NCBI RefSeq assembly: GCF_003573545.1
Contig: NZ_QWET01000017.1
Coordinates: 34,435-98,434, forward strand
Direction of reading: 5' to 3'
DNA from: Mariniphaga sediminis
Lineage (GTDB): Bacteria > Bacteroidota > Bacteroidia > Bacteroidales > Prolixibacteraceae
Length of the DNA stretch: 64,000 nt
Shown: in pieces, positions 1-8,485 of the stretch
Layout of the letters: each line of letters starts with the position of its first letter
Numbering within the stretch: position 1 is the stretch's first letter
The notes under the pieces: generated by a model
What the model was told of the DNA's origin: nothing
The model's database searches: none
What the model saw: only the letters and a program-made list of their open reading frames with translations
Translations under genes and position numbers: made by a program

Positions 1-1
1 G

Positions 2-706
2 GACTTAAGACGTGCTGATATAAACTGGTATGATGTGGAAGAATTACGCTACAACAATCCTAATTCTGTCGACTATGGTAAAGTTTGGGACAAAAACAAC
101 ATGGACATTCCGGGAGAGTATTGGGCACGTTTTTACTCCATGCCTTTTTACAAAACCTATGTTCCAAATCATCCGGATCAGGAAGGAAGACCAATGGGTA
201 GCAACGGAGATTGGTACATTTTCAGATTAGCAGAAACATTCCTTTTAAGAGCAGAAGCCTATTATTGGAAAGGGGAATTAGGTTTAGCGGCTGACGATAT
301 TAATGAAGTCAGAAAAAGAGCAGAAGCCATTCCCATTTCATCAGCAGATGTTACCATTGATTACATTTTTGATGAGAGAGCCAGGGAATTATTTCTGGAA
401 GAACCTCGTCAGAATGAATTAAACAGGGTATCCTATATTCTCGCTAAACTAAATCGCGATGGCTATAGTTTAGATAATATTCATGAAAAGAATTGGTTTT
501 TTGACAGGGTTATTTCGTTGAATACTTTCTATCTGAGAGCTGATGAAGTAAGTATTTTAGGTTGGCACCCTTATATTGAGCCTCATAATTTTCAGTGGCC
601 TATAGATGATAACTTAATAAATGCCAATACCTTAGGAAGAATTAATCAAAATAAAGGATATGTTGGTTCTGAAAGAAATGAACCTCCTCTTGAAGTAATT
701 GAGTAA
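2..706 (+). CDS. SusD/RagB-family glycan-binding lipoprotein, C-terminal part
   Basis: C-terminal 234 residues of a SusD-like protein; the reading frame is open from the first bases of the window, so the signal peptide and N-terminal TPR helices lie upstream. SusD proteins sit on the outer membrane and feed glycan to a SusC TonB-dependent channel. Visible hallmarks are the RADINWYD stretch at the window edge, the FRLAETFLLRAEAYYWKG helix region shared by SusD C-termini, a DERARELFLE motif, and a tail rich in aromatic residues ending in a FQWPI segment, where most SusD proteins have WPIP-like sequence. A SusC gene is expected just upstream, outside the window. The SusD family assignment is strong; the substrate cannot be told. 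Confidence 0.9.
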   Translation, partial: DLRRADINWYDVEELRYNNPNSVDYGKVWDKNNMDIPGEYWARFYSMPFYKTYVPNHPDQEGRPMGSNGDWYIFRLAETFLLRAEAYYWKGELGLAADDINEVRKRAEAIPISSADVTIDYIFDERARELFLEEPRQNELNRVSYILAKLNRDGYSLDNIHEKNWFFDRVISLNTFYLRADEVSILGWHPYIEPHNFQWPIDDNLINANTLGRINQNKGYVGSERNEPPLEVIE

Positions 707-711
707 AAAAT

Positions 712-833
712 AATGCGTTGACGGAATACTAATGGTTGGCTGCAGGTAAATTTTATTTATACTGTTAAATGTAATAGGAAAATACTATCTGACAACAACC
801 AGTCAACTCACCTTTTCTTTCCGTCAACGCATT
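712..833. repeat. Long inverted repeat between susD-like and ceramidase-like genes
   Basis: The 15 bases at 712-726 (AATGCGTTGACGGAA) are exactly the reverse complement of 819-833, bounding a 122-bp segment. A further short pairing (TGGTTG near 733 with CAACCA near 796) lies inside. As RNA this would be a long-stem, large-loop structure just after the susD-like stop codon. It could act as a transcript-stabilising or terminating structure, or be a small mobile palindromic element. No T-run follows the right arm, so a classical terminator is unlikely. Confidence 0.5.
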
Positions 834-964
834 GTATTTAAATGCAATGCATGTAAATATTAACTATCTTCCATTCTTTTCGTTCATAGTCAATATTGAG
901 TAAAAGCAATATGTTTAAAAAATGGTTGTCTATCTTTAAACGGAAAAACAAAATTTCAGATATT

Positions 965-2323
965 ATGAGAAGACTTATACTTCCCTTTTTGATGTTTATT
1001 GCATTAGCATCTTGGGGAAAATCAAATCATTCCACCATTGGATGGAAAGCGGGTACAGCCAGGATTACTATTACTCCTGAACAATCGATGTGGATGGCAG
1101 GTTACGCTGCGCGTACAAAGCCTGCAGAAGGTAAATTACACGATTTGTGGGCAAAAGCACTGTTTCTGGAAGATTCAGAAGAAAATAAGTCTTTATTGAT
1201 AACTACCGACCTGATTGGTTTCTCCAAAGTACTTTCGGATCGTATATGCAATAAACTGGAAGAAAAAATGGGGTTGTCACGCGCTCAAATAATTTTAAAT
1301 AGTTCTCATACTCACTCCGGACCTGTGCTGACTGATGATTCAAAAAATTATTATCCCCTGGATGCTGATCAAATCAAAAAACGAGATGATTATTCGGACT
1401 TGCTGGTTGAAAAAATTATACAGATATCGTTGGAAGCAGAGCGCAAATTAAAACCGGTAAATCTTTTTGCGCAAAACGGTGTGGTGCGCTTCCAGGTAAA
1501 CCGAAGAAATAATCAGGAGTCAAAAATAGAAGAAACAACAGAACTGAAAGGCCCCAATGATTTTGCCGTTCCGGTGTTAAAAGTAGAAAATAAGCAAGGG
1601 AAGACAGAAGCCATTGTTTTTGGTTATGCCTGCCATGCCACAGTTCTTAATGGATACGAATGGTCGGGAGATTACCCCGGCTTTGCCCAGATTGAACTCG
1701 AAAAGAAGTACAAAGGGGCAACAGCAATGTTTTTTCAGGGGGCCGGAGCAGATCAAAATCCATTACCCCGCCGCTCAATTCCTCTTGCCGAGCAGTATGG
1801 AAAAGAGTTGGCTTCGGCTGTTAATCGGGTTTTAAATGAAAAAATGACCCCACTGACTTCCCATTTAAAAACGGCTTATTCAGAGACAGATATCCGGTTT
1901 GCCCATGCACCCCCAACGGCAAAAAAGCTCCACCAAATTACAGAAGAAAATTCAGGCTATCCGGAATACTTAAAACTCAATGCTCACTTTCTACTTGAAA
2001 AAGTAAAAAATGGAAAAAAACTGATTGGTTCTTATCCTTATCCTGTCCAGGTATGGAAAATGGGGGAGCACCTTCTTATATCTTTAGGGGGAGAGTTATT
2101 AACCGGCTACGCTATAAGGCTTAAAAAGATCTACGGGAACAACACTTTCGTTTTGGGTTATAGCAATGATGTAATGGCTTATATTCCTACTGCAGAGGTT
2201 CTTGCCGAAGGGGGCTACGAAGGAACACGATCCGCACTGTTTACAACCCCCTGGTCTTCTGATATTGAGGAAGTTATTATAAATAAAGTTGCCCAATTAG
2301 TTTCTAAACTTGAAAAAGAATGA
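965..2323 (+). CDS. Neutral/alkaline non-lysosomal ceramidase-like hydrolase, secreted
   Basis: Resembles the N-terminal catalytic domain of neutral ceramidases, zinc amidases that split the N-acyl bond of ceramide. Seen: SHTHSGP near residue 114, an AxHATVL-like stretch (YACHATVL), GDYPGF and QGAGADQNP, all typical of the family. At 452 residues it is shorter than classical neutral ceramidases (about 650-750) and lacks their C-terminal immunoglobulin-like domain; short versions are common in polysaccharide loci of Bacteroidota and Planctomycetes, where the true substrate is not established. The ATG at 965 is preferred because it begins a clean signal peptide (MRRLILPFLMFIALASWG); in-frame alternatives are ATG 911 and TTG 896. 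It lies directly downstream of the SusD-like gene. Confidence 0.75.
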   Translation: MRRLILPFLMFIALASWGKSNHSTIGWKAGTARITITPEQSMWMAGYAARTKPAEGKLHDLWAKALFLEDSEENKSLLITTDLIGFSKVLSDRICNKLEEKMGLSRAQIILNSSHTHSGPVLTDDSKNYYPLDADQIKKRDDYSDLLVEKIIQISLEAERKLKPVNLFAQNGVVRFQVNRRNNQESKIEETTELKGPNDFAVPVLKVENKQGKTEAIVFGYACHATVLNGYEWSGDYPGFAQIELEKKYKGATAMFFQGAGADQNPLPRRSIPLAEQYGKELASAVNRVLNEKMTPLTSHLKTAYSETDIRFAHAPPTAKKLHQITEENSGYPEYLKLNAHFLLEKVKNGKKLIGSYPYPVQVWKMGEHLLISLGGELLTGYAIRLKKIYGNNTFVLGYSNDVMAYIPTAEVLAEGGYEGTRSALFTTPWSSDIEEVIINKVAQLVSKLEKE

Positions 2324-2376
2324 AAGTTTTACCCCCTCAGCAAACGTGACCAAAATGCATTGTCTATGGTAAGACA

Positions 2377-2398
2377 TCTGAAATCATAAGATTTCAGA
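2377..2398. other. Perfect 9-bp hairpin downstream of ceramidase-like gene
   Basis: TCTGAAATC (2377-2385), four-base loop ATAA, then GATTTCAGA (2390-2398). Flanking sequences TATGGTAAGA (about 2365) and TCTTTCACCATA (about 2440) can extend it as an imperfect outer stem. There is no following T-run on the plus strand, so it is more likely an mRNA 3' stabilising structure than an intrinsic terminator. Confidence 0.35.
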
Positions 2399-2463
2399 AT
2401 GGTATAAAATTGAAGCCTTTTCTGAAAGTATCCAATCTTTCACCATACGTTTTAACTGAGCCG

Positions 2464-2493
2464 CAAAACAAAAAAGCCGGGCAACAGCCCGGC
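2464..2493 (-). terminator. Intrinsic terminator of trpS
   Basis: On the minus strand, GCCGGGC, a four-base loop and GCCCGGC (2476-2493) are followed by an uninterrupted T-run (the A-run at 2471-2475 and beyond on the plus strand). It sits about 30 bases past the trpS stop codon and has the canonical GC stem plus U-tract form. Confidence 0.85.
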
Positions 2494-2521
2494 ATCAATG
2501 TAACCTAGGGTATATGTTGTG

Positions 2522-3523
2522 TTAATACAACTTTCTGAATCCAACCACTTCCTTCACTTCGTTCAGCGTTTTTGAAGCTGATTCGCGTGCTTTTTCAGCA
2601 CCTCTTCTGGCAACTTGTGCAAGGTACGCATCATTCTCCAAAATGTCAATAATCCGCTCGCGGATTGGAGCCGTGTACGAAATAATATCCTCTGCCAGTT
2701 GCTTTTTCAGATCGCCATAGCGGATTTCACATGTGTTGTAAAGCTCGTTAAAATGTGCTACAGTAGAAGGTTCCGACACAATTTCCATCAGGGTAAACAG
2801 GTTTTGGATGGGTTCCGGTTTTTCCTGATTCAACTCAGTAGGGCCGGAGTCGGTTACCGCCCGCATCACTTTTTTACGAATCGATTTCGGGTCTTCGTAA
2901 AGGTTGATGGCATTTCCTTCCGACTTTCCCATCTTACCACTGCCATCCAGTCCCGGAACCTTAATCATGTCTTTCCCGTCGAAGGTATATGGTTTTGGTA
3001 TGGGAAACACTTTCTTCTTGTACATCCTGTTGAACCGCTTGGCAAACTTCCGGGCCATTTCCAGGTTTTGCTCCTGATCTTTTCCCACAGGAACAAAATT
3101 AGCCTTGTGAATAATGATATCGGCAGCCATCAGGACAGGGTAGGTGAGGAGTCCGGCATTCACATTGTCGGGCTGCTGCCGCGCCTTATCCTTAAACGAG
3201 GTAGTACGTTCCAGCTCACCGAGGTAAGCATTCATGTTCAGGATAGTATAAAGTTCGGTTACTTCCGGTACGTCGCTCTGGATGTAAATGGTAGCCTTCT
3301 CCGGGTCAATGCCGCAAGCCAGGTATTCGGCCAGTACCTGCTTCACCCCTGATTGCAGGTTTTCGGGCGTTGGGTGCGTGGTAAGCGAGTGGATGTCAGC
3401 AATAAAAAAGAAGCAATTGAAATCCTCCTGCATCCGCACAAAATTCTGTACCGCCCCAAAATAATTTCCGAGGTGCAAATAGCCCGTGGGCCTGATCCCG
3501 CTGAGAACTGTCGGTTTGTTCAT
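2522..3523 (-). CDS. trpS: Tryptophan--tRNA ligase
   Basis: Charges tRNA-Trp with tryptophan in the cytoplasm. It is a class I aminoacyl-tRNA synthetase of 333 residues, the normal length for bacterial TrpS. The HIGH-type signature is HLGN at residues 17-20 after the conserved GIRPTG, and the KMSKS loop is KMGKS at residues 197-201. The full Rossmann-fold body, including the conserved PVLMAADII segment, is intact. The gene is transcribed alone, with a candidate -7 box 29 bases upstream and a strong intrinsic terminator downstream. Confidence 0.97.
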   Translation of the reverse strand: MNKPTVLSGIRPTGYLHLGNYFGAVQNFVRMQEDFNCFFFIADIHSLTTHPTPENLQSGVKQVLAEYLACGIDPEKATIYIQSDVPEVTELYTILNMNAYLGELERTTSFKDKARQQPDNVNAGLLTYPVLMAADIIIHKANFVPVGKDQEQNLEMARKFAKRFNRMYKKKVFPIPKPYTFDGKDMIKVPGLDGSGKMGKSEGNAINLYEDPKSIRKKVMRAVTDSGPTELNQEKPEPIQNLFTLMEIVSEPSTVAHFNELYNTCEIRYGDLKKQLAEDIISYTAPIRERIIDILENDAYLAQVARRGAEKARESASKTLNEVKEVVGFRKLY

Positions 3524-3551
3524 TGTAATTATTCTGAATTTTTTCAGGCAA

Positions 3552-3559
3552 CAAAAATA
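3552..3559 (-). promoter_or_regulatory. Candidate Bacteroidota -7 promoter box for trpS
   Basis: Minus-strand TATTTTTG matches the TANNTTTG consensus and ends 29 bases before the trpS ATG. No convincing TTG/TTTG -33 element lies at the expected distance, so support is moderate. Confidence 0.4.
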
Positions 3560-3707
3560 GAAAAAAATCCCGGAGGGAGTTTACTCCAAACCCCTCGCAC
3601 TGATGTCAAAATCCCAAATGAGTCAGTATGCCGCTAAAAATTTCATCAGTAAGGGACTCTGTAAAACCCGTTACCCGTGCATTTCGCATCCAAAAAATGG
3701 CATTTGA

Positions 3708-3723
3708 AATTTCACGTGAAACA
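3708..3723. other. parS-like site (14/16)
   Basis: The 16-mer AATTTCACGTGAAACA matches the Spo0J/ParB consensus TGTTNCACGTGNAACA except for the first two bases, and the CACGTG core is intact. It lies between trpS and the transporter gene. It may be a weak second-rank ParB site accompanying the perfect copy near 16.27 kb. Confidence 0.35.
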
Positions 3724-3731
3724 GCAAAAAA

Positions 3732-5108
3732 CTACTGCGATACTTGCCTTCTTCTGTCCACTCTTCTTACTACCACTCCATAAATCAATAGTGCAACAGC
3801 TGAAATAAGCGATATACCTACAAAGTAAAACCAGATATAATGGGCATTTGATGCCGCATCGGCCCATGCTTCCCGTGTAGAAAACAACCGCGGATCAGGG
3901 CAGTACTTTTCGAGCAAAACCCCTGACATGATAAACCCGAAAACAGAGGACAAAAACGAATGTAAATGACTAAACCCCAAATACAATCCCTCTTCTCCTT
4001 TAGGAGCCTGCAATGAAAAATACTCTAAAAAACGCGGAGATATAAAGGTTTCAGCAAATCCTTGAAAGGCAATCCCCACAACCATCATAAAGGCCACAGG
4101 GTGCATGCCCATAATATCGTGGCTCATCATGTTTCCGGAGGCCATAAAAAGCGCTGAAACAGGCATAATAAACATTCCTAAAGACATGCTGAAAAGCGCC
4201 GATCGTTTTCGCATAAAATGAGTAACCAATCCTACCGTAGTAAATACAACCAATGGATTTACGTTTGCATACCACGATGGCGAGGCTCCCTCTCCGGCCA
4301 AACGCAACACGTACTTCGGCATGGTTGCATACATTTGATGCTGCACCATCCAAAAGCCAGTAATAATTAGAATCAGAACAATCAGCCTTACATTTGTCAA
4401 CACCTTAATCAGGCTTTCCCATATTTCACTTAGTTTTTTACCTTCTCCCTGGTGCTGGTGGCTTGTATACATCATAAAAACAATGATTAACGCCACCAAA
4501 GTCATAATGGCTGAAAAATAATTAATCCATATCAGACCCGTATTGCCCATCATCTCACGGAGAGGTTTTACCATGGTTTTCCCTGAAAAAGCGCCGATAT
4601 TCACCATGGCATAAAAAATACTGTACCCCCTTGCCCTGTTTTCTTTTGTGGTTTCTTTGGCCACTGTGCCGGTAATAACAGATTTTATAAACGACCCGCC
4701 CACTACAATGAGCGCCAGTACCGGAATAACAGTATACTTTTGTGCCGAAGATTCCAGCCCGGTAAACAGTGTGGTTCCGCTGTAATCTACCAGGCCGGCT
4801 GCCTCGAACATACCGGGAAATATTCCCAGTCCGGCATACCCGATTGTAAGCAGCGTAAACGCCAGCAACAACGATTTTCGGAATCCGATTTTATCGGCAT
4901 AAGCCCCGGCAAAAGTCGGAAGCAGGTACAACATCGCCTGAAATATTCCGGCAATGGCGGCCGCTTCAATATCGCCAAAACCAAGAATACGCGAAAGGTA
5001 AAGGGTAATTACGATAAAAACTCCATAATAAGCTGCCCGCTCAAAAAGTTCAACTGTATTGGCAATCCAAAATGCCCGGGGAAACTTCCAGGTTTCTTTT
5101 TTTTCCAT
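3732..5108 (-). CDS. POT/PTR2-type proton-coupled transporter (MFS)
   Basis: A 458-residue integral membrane protein with about twelve hydrophobic helices. Near the N-terminus it carries VELFERAAYYG, which closely matches the ELFERFSYYG signature of proton-dependent oligopeptide transporters, and after helix 2 it has the MFS loop GAYADKIGFRK. POT proteins import di- and tripeptides using the proton gradient; some members carry other substrates, so the cargo is not certain. It is a single-gene transcription unit on the minus strand, diverging from the ECF sigma gene at 5245. Confidence 0.85.
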   Translation of the reverse strand: MEKKETWKFPRAFWIANTVELFERAAYYGVFIVITLYLSRILGFGDIEAAAIAGIFQAMLYLLPTFAGAYADKIGFRKSLLLAFTLLTIGYAGLGIFPGMFEAAGLVDYSGTTLFTGLESSAQKYTVIPVLALIVVGGSFIKSVITGTVAKETTKENRARGYSIFYAMVNIGAFSGKTMVKPLREMMGNTGLIWINYFSAIMTLVALIIVFMMYTSHQHQGEGKKLSEIWESLIKVLTNVRLIVLILIITGFWMVQHQMYATMPKYVLRLAGEGASPSWYANVNPLVVFTTVGLVTHFMRKRSALFSMSLGMFIMPVSALFMASGNMMSHDIMGMHPVAFMMVVGIAFQGFAETFISPRFLEYFSLQAPKGEEGLYLGFSHLHSFLSSVFGFIMSGVLLEKYCPDPRLFSTREAWADAASNAHYIWFYFVGISLISAVALLIYGVVVRRVDRRRQVSQ

Positions 5109-5132
5109 AACGATTTATCTGAAAAGAGGGCA

Positions 5133-5140
5133 CAAAATTA
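5133..5140 (-). promoter_or_regulatory. Candidate -7 box for the POT transporter
   Basis: Minus-strand TAATTTTG matches TANNTTTG 25 bases before the start codon. A TTTG-like run lies about 15 bases further upstream (5156-5159), slightly closer than the usual -33 spacing. Confidence 0.4.
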
Positions 5141-5244
5141 GCAGCACAAATCAAACAAAAAACCACAAATGACAGCTTCCCTGTTTTTATTACTCCAAAA
5201 AAGTGTAGTTTTATTACCTTAGTCATCCATAACAAAAGGAAAAC

Positions 5245-5799
5245 ATGGACCGGCAGGAAGACGCTGTATTATTCCAAAAAATTAAGTTGGGCGATGAAAA
5301 ATCCTTCGAACTTCTTTTCCGTCGCTACTACGGTCATCTGTGCCTGTATGCGGTTCGTTTTACCCAAAATAATCCGGAGGCAGAAGAAATTGTCCAGGAT
5401 CTTTTTGCAAAGATTTGGGAAAAAAAAGAGCAACTTACTATTTCCACATCGGTTAAAAACTATCTTTTTCGATCCGTTAAAAACCACTGTTTAAATTTTC
5501 TGCAACACAGTCAGATTAAAAATCAGTATTCTCAAAAAGTCTGCTCCGAAGCAAACGATCTCAAAGAATCTGAGGATACGAACTATATTGAAATCGATAT
5601 GCTCCGGAAAATTGAGGAGAGCATTCAGGCGCTTCCCGAAAAACGCCGGAAAATATTCAGACTAAGCCGGCAGGAAGGTTTAAAATACCGGGAAATAGCT
5701 GAAAAACTTGACATCTCCATTAAAACCGTTGAAACACAAATGGGATTGGCTATTAAAACCTTACGCGAGAAACTCAAAGATTTTCTGCCCGCCTTCTAG
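5245..5799 (+). CDS. ECF RNA polymerase sigma factor (Bacteroides expansion type)
   Basis: A 184-residue extracytoplasmic-function sigma factor. Region 2 is clear (FELLFRRYYGHLCLYAVRF, then EEIVQDLFAKIWEKK) and region 4 ends in a helix-turn-helix (YREIAEKLDISIKTVETQM). This subtype is normally held by a FecR anti-sigma factor at the inner membrane, and a FecR gene follows 52 bases downstream. The next two genes encode secreted STN-domain proteins rather than a TonB receptor, so the usual FecA/FecR/FecI circuit is modified here. A weak -7 box match (TACCTTAG) lies about 25 bases upstream. Confidence 0.95.
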   Translation: MDRQEDAVLFQKIKLGDEKSFELLFRRYYGHLCLYAVRFTQNNPEAEEIVQDLFAKIWEKKEQLTISTSVKNYLFRSVKNHCLNFLQHSQIKNQYSQKVCSEANDLKESEDTNYIEIDMLRKIEESIQALPEKRRKIFRLSRQEGLKYREIAEKLDISIKTVETQMGLAIKTLREKLKDFLPAF

Positions 5800-5851
5800 T
5801 TTTTTGAAAACAGATTCAGGGTAACCTTCCCGTCAACTGTCTTTATAACAA

Positions 5852-6892
5852 ATGAAGACAAAAAAATCCATAGAAAATCCAGATTGGGAGCTGATAGCCA
5901 AATTCATGTCAAACGAAGCATCATCAGCTGAAAAGGAAGAGGTGGAACAATGGGCTGCCCAATCAGAACAAAATTGTAAGGAACTTGAAAAAACAGAGGT
6001 GTTACTAAATAAAACCGATTGGTTTTTTCGCCTGAAAAATTATGACACCGATACAGCCTGGCAACAAGTAAGGGAAAAAAGTTATTCCGTACAATCCTCT
6101 TATAGTAAGAACAATAATCCGAAAAGAATTTTTTCTCCGGCACTGCTCAGGTATGCTGCAGCTGTTTTAATTGCCTTACTGTTGGGCGCAACAGGATATT
6201 ATTTCGGATTTAAAAACCAGATCAGGGAAGTTTACAGTGAAATTATTTCCGCCGAAAAACAAGTTGTGAACGAATATGTCCTTCCGGACGGTTCGGTGGT
6301 AACTCTAAACAGCAACTCTAAACTGGAATTCCCTAAAAAGTTTAAAAAGAATGTGCGGGAGGTAACCATTTCTGGTGAAGCGTTTTTCGACGTAAAATCC
6401 GATCCGGAGAAACCATTTATTATCCATGCCGGAAATGCAGAGGTAAAAGTATTGGGCACTTCCTTTAATGTATGCGCTTACCCTGAAGCCGAAACCGTGG
6501 AAGTAGTAGTTGAAGCCGGCACAGTAGAGGTGATTTGCCTTCAGAAGAAAAAACTGGAAGAAAACAGGAAACTTCTGCTGAATGCCGGAGAGAAAGGAAC
6601 CTTACTAAATTACAGCCGGAAAATCGAAAAAACACTCAATGCCGATCCCAACTACCTGGCCTGGAAAACCCGTAACCTGGTATTCGACCAAACACCGCTA
6701 AACGAAGTAATTCAGTATCTGAATAAAACATATCATACTGATATTCAATTCAAAGGAAAGAACATTGAACAATTGGTTTTAACCGCTCAATTTGAAAAGA
6801 AATCTGTCGATTTTATTTTGAATGTCATTCAACTGACATTTGACCTGGAACTAACACGGGAAAACGAGACCTATATTTTATCAGAAGGCTAA
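5852..6892 (+). CDS. FecR-family transmembrane anti-sigma factor
   Basis: 346 residues: a cytoplasmic N-terminal sigma-binding part, one membrane helix at about 97-118 (AAAVLIALLLGATGYY), a periplasmic FecR domain at about 130-235 (LPDGSVVTLNSNSKLEFP, GEAFFDV, VLGTSFNV are all typical) and a C-terminal DUF4974-like domain from about 275. It should sequester the sigma factor encoded just upstream and release it on a periplasmic signal. In known systems that signal comes from an STN domain of an outer-membrane receptor; here the STN domains belong to the next two genes. Confidence 0.93.
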   Translation: MKTKKSIENPDWELIAKFMSNEASSAEKEEVEQWAAQSEQNCKELEKTEVLLNKTDWFFRLKNYDTDTAWQQVREKSYSVQSSYSKNNNPKRIFSPALLRYAAAVLIALLLGATGYYFGFKNQIREVYSEIISAEKQVVNEYVLPDGSVVTLNSNSKLEFPKKFKKNVREVTISGEAFFDVKSDPEKPFIIHAGNAEVKVLGTSFNVCAYPEAETVEVVVEAGTVEVICLQKKKLEENRKLLLNAGEKGTLLNYSRKIEKTLNADPNYLAWKTRNLVFDQTPLNEVIQYLNKTYHTDIQFKGKNIEQLVLTAQFEKKSVDFILNVIQLTFDLELTRENETYILSEG

Positions 6893-6919
6893 AATTAAAA
6901 AACTTTAATACCAGTTATC

Positions 6920-8485
6920 ATGAAAACAATAGGGAAAAAAATCGGAATGGCATGGGTCCTGGCAATTGCTGTTTTTGCCTTTGCAACCAGAGCCGGCATT
7001 GCCCAACAGCCAAACAATCAGGTACTCGACCAAAACGTCAGCATTTATGCTGAAGACGAACCTTTGTCGGATGTAATCGAAAAAATCTGTAATTACCTCG
7101 ACCTCGATTATTCGTACAACTCGAACATCGTTGCGGGGAAAATGGTGAATCTGAATATTTCGAACAAGCCGATTAAGTTTGTGCTGGAAAAACTGATGAA
7201 AGACTTTTACCTTTTGTTTGAAGTTGAAGATAACATATTGGTTGTCAGAGACTATGTACCACTTGATAAAAGTATTGACTTCGACAGAAACACCAACCAG
7301 TTTCACAGCGCCAACAGGGGTTTTCTTTTCGATGATCCGCGCGAGAAGTCCATTACCATCAAATTTGAATCGGCCAGTAATCTTATCATTATCCCGGTAA
7401 CCATCAACGAATCGGATACCCTGAATTTTATTCTTGACACCGGGGTCCGGTACCCTATTATTACCGAATTACCTTTTGTAAACAAGCTGAATCTTAACTA
7501 CATGATGCCGGTGAAAATACAAGGGCTCGGCGAGGGAGATGAACTTACAGCCTACCGGTCGGGCAACAATACGATAAGACTCAACGGGCTCACTGCGTGG
7601 AACCAGGAGATACAAATGATTATTGACGAGAACTTCCAGATATCACACATGCTTGGGCTTCCGGTTCATGGACTTATTGGATTCAACCTTTTTAAAGACT
7701 ATATCGTAAAAATCGATTACCCCGGTGAAAAAATAACGCTTTACCGACCAGAGCATTACAAGTACCGCGACCGGCGAAAAGACATTATTCTGCCTTTGCA
7801 TCTCGACGGAAATAAACCGTATGTACGTACAAGCATTGTAACGGAAGACCTGCGTGAAGTACCGGTAAAATTACTGGTTGACACGGGTGCCAGCGATGCC
7901 ATCTGGCTTTCTGAGAAATCAGACGATCGCATTGAACTGCCCGACAACCGCATTGAAACATTTCTGGGAAGAGGGCTCAACGGCGATCTTTACGGTGTAA
8001 AAGGCCGGATAGACGGCCTGTGGGTAGGGCCTTTGGTATTACCCAAACCCATTGTGGCCTTTCCTAACTCGGAGCTCATAGACCAGCTCATTTCGGCCAA
8101 CGACCGGAATGGAACCATCGGGGCAGAAATTCTCAGACGATTTTCTGTTACCATCGACTACCGCAACAGCCGGTTAACACTGAGGCCTACTTTCCGGGTA
8201 AAAGAAGAGTTTAACTATAATATGAGCGGAATGGAAGTAATAAACCCCATGCCGGGACTGCCCATTTTCACTATTGCCGACATCCGGGAAAATTCACCGG
8301 CTTACTTTGCCGGCCTTAAAAAGAATGACCAGATTCTTTCACTCAACAACAGCAATCACCAATCGCTGGAACTAAACGACATCAATCTTTTATTTCAAAG
8401 CAGGGAAAACAAAAAAATTAAGATAAAAGTATTACGTGACGGGGAAGAATATAAAACCTCGTTTGAATTGAAAAAAGTGTTTTAA
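6920..8485 (+). CDS. Secreted STN - double aspartyl protease - PDZ protein
   Basis: 521 residues with a signal peptide (about 1-28). Residues 35-112 form a secretin/TonB short N-terminal (STN) domain, the module FecR normally contacts. Two retropepsin-like lobes follow: FILDTG at 170-175 with partner GLIG near 251, and LLVDTGAS at 318-325 with partner GTIG near 398. Retropepsins are homodimers with one DTG per chain; here both catalytic aspartates (D173, D321) are in one chain. A PDZ domain fills about 445-515. It should be a periplasmic or surface protease. The protease and PDZ parts match a known Bacteroidota family; the STN fusion inside a sigma/FecR operon is unusual. The downstream gene overlaps by one base (TAATG). 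Confidence 0.8.
   Translation: MKTIGKKIGMAWVLAIAVFAFATRAGIAQQPNNQVLDQNVSIYAEDEPLSDVIEKICNYLDLDYSYNSNIVAGKMVNLNISNKPIKFVLEKLMKDFYLLFEVEDNILVVRDYVPLDKSIDFDRNTNQFHSANRGFLFDDPREKSITIKFESASNLIIIPVTINESDTLNFILDTGVRYPIITELPFVNKLNLNYMMPVKIQGLGEGDELTAYRSGNNTIRLNGLTAWNQEIQMIIDENFQISHMLGLPVHGLIGFNLFKDYIVKIDYPGEKITLYRPEHYKYRDRRKDIILPLHLDGNKPYVRTSIVTEDLREVPVKLLVDTGASDAIWLSEKSDDRIELPDNRIETFLGRGLNGDLYGVKGRIDGLWVGPLVLPKPIVAFPNSELIDQLISANDRNGTIGAEILRRFSVTIDYRNSRLTLRPTFRVKEEFNYNMSGMEVINPMPGLPIFTIADIRENSPAYFAGLKKNDQILSLNNSNHQSLELNDINLLFQSRENKKIKIKVLRDGEEYKTSFELKKVF

Noticed and set aside
2377..2398. Intrinsic terminator for the ceramidase-like gene
   Set aside because: The hairpin is perfect but has no T-run on the plus strand, so it is recorded as a structure only.
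2615..3352. 245-codon plus-strand frame opposite trpS
   Set aside because: Complete antisense shadow of an unambiguous trpS; no family features.
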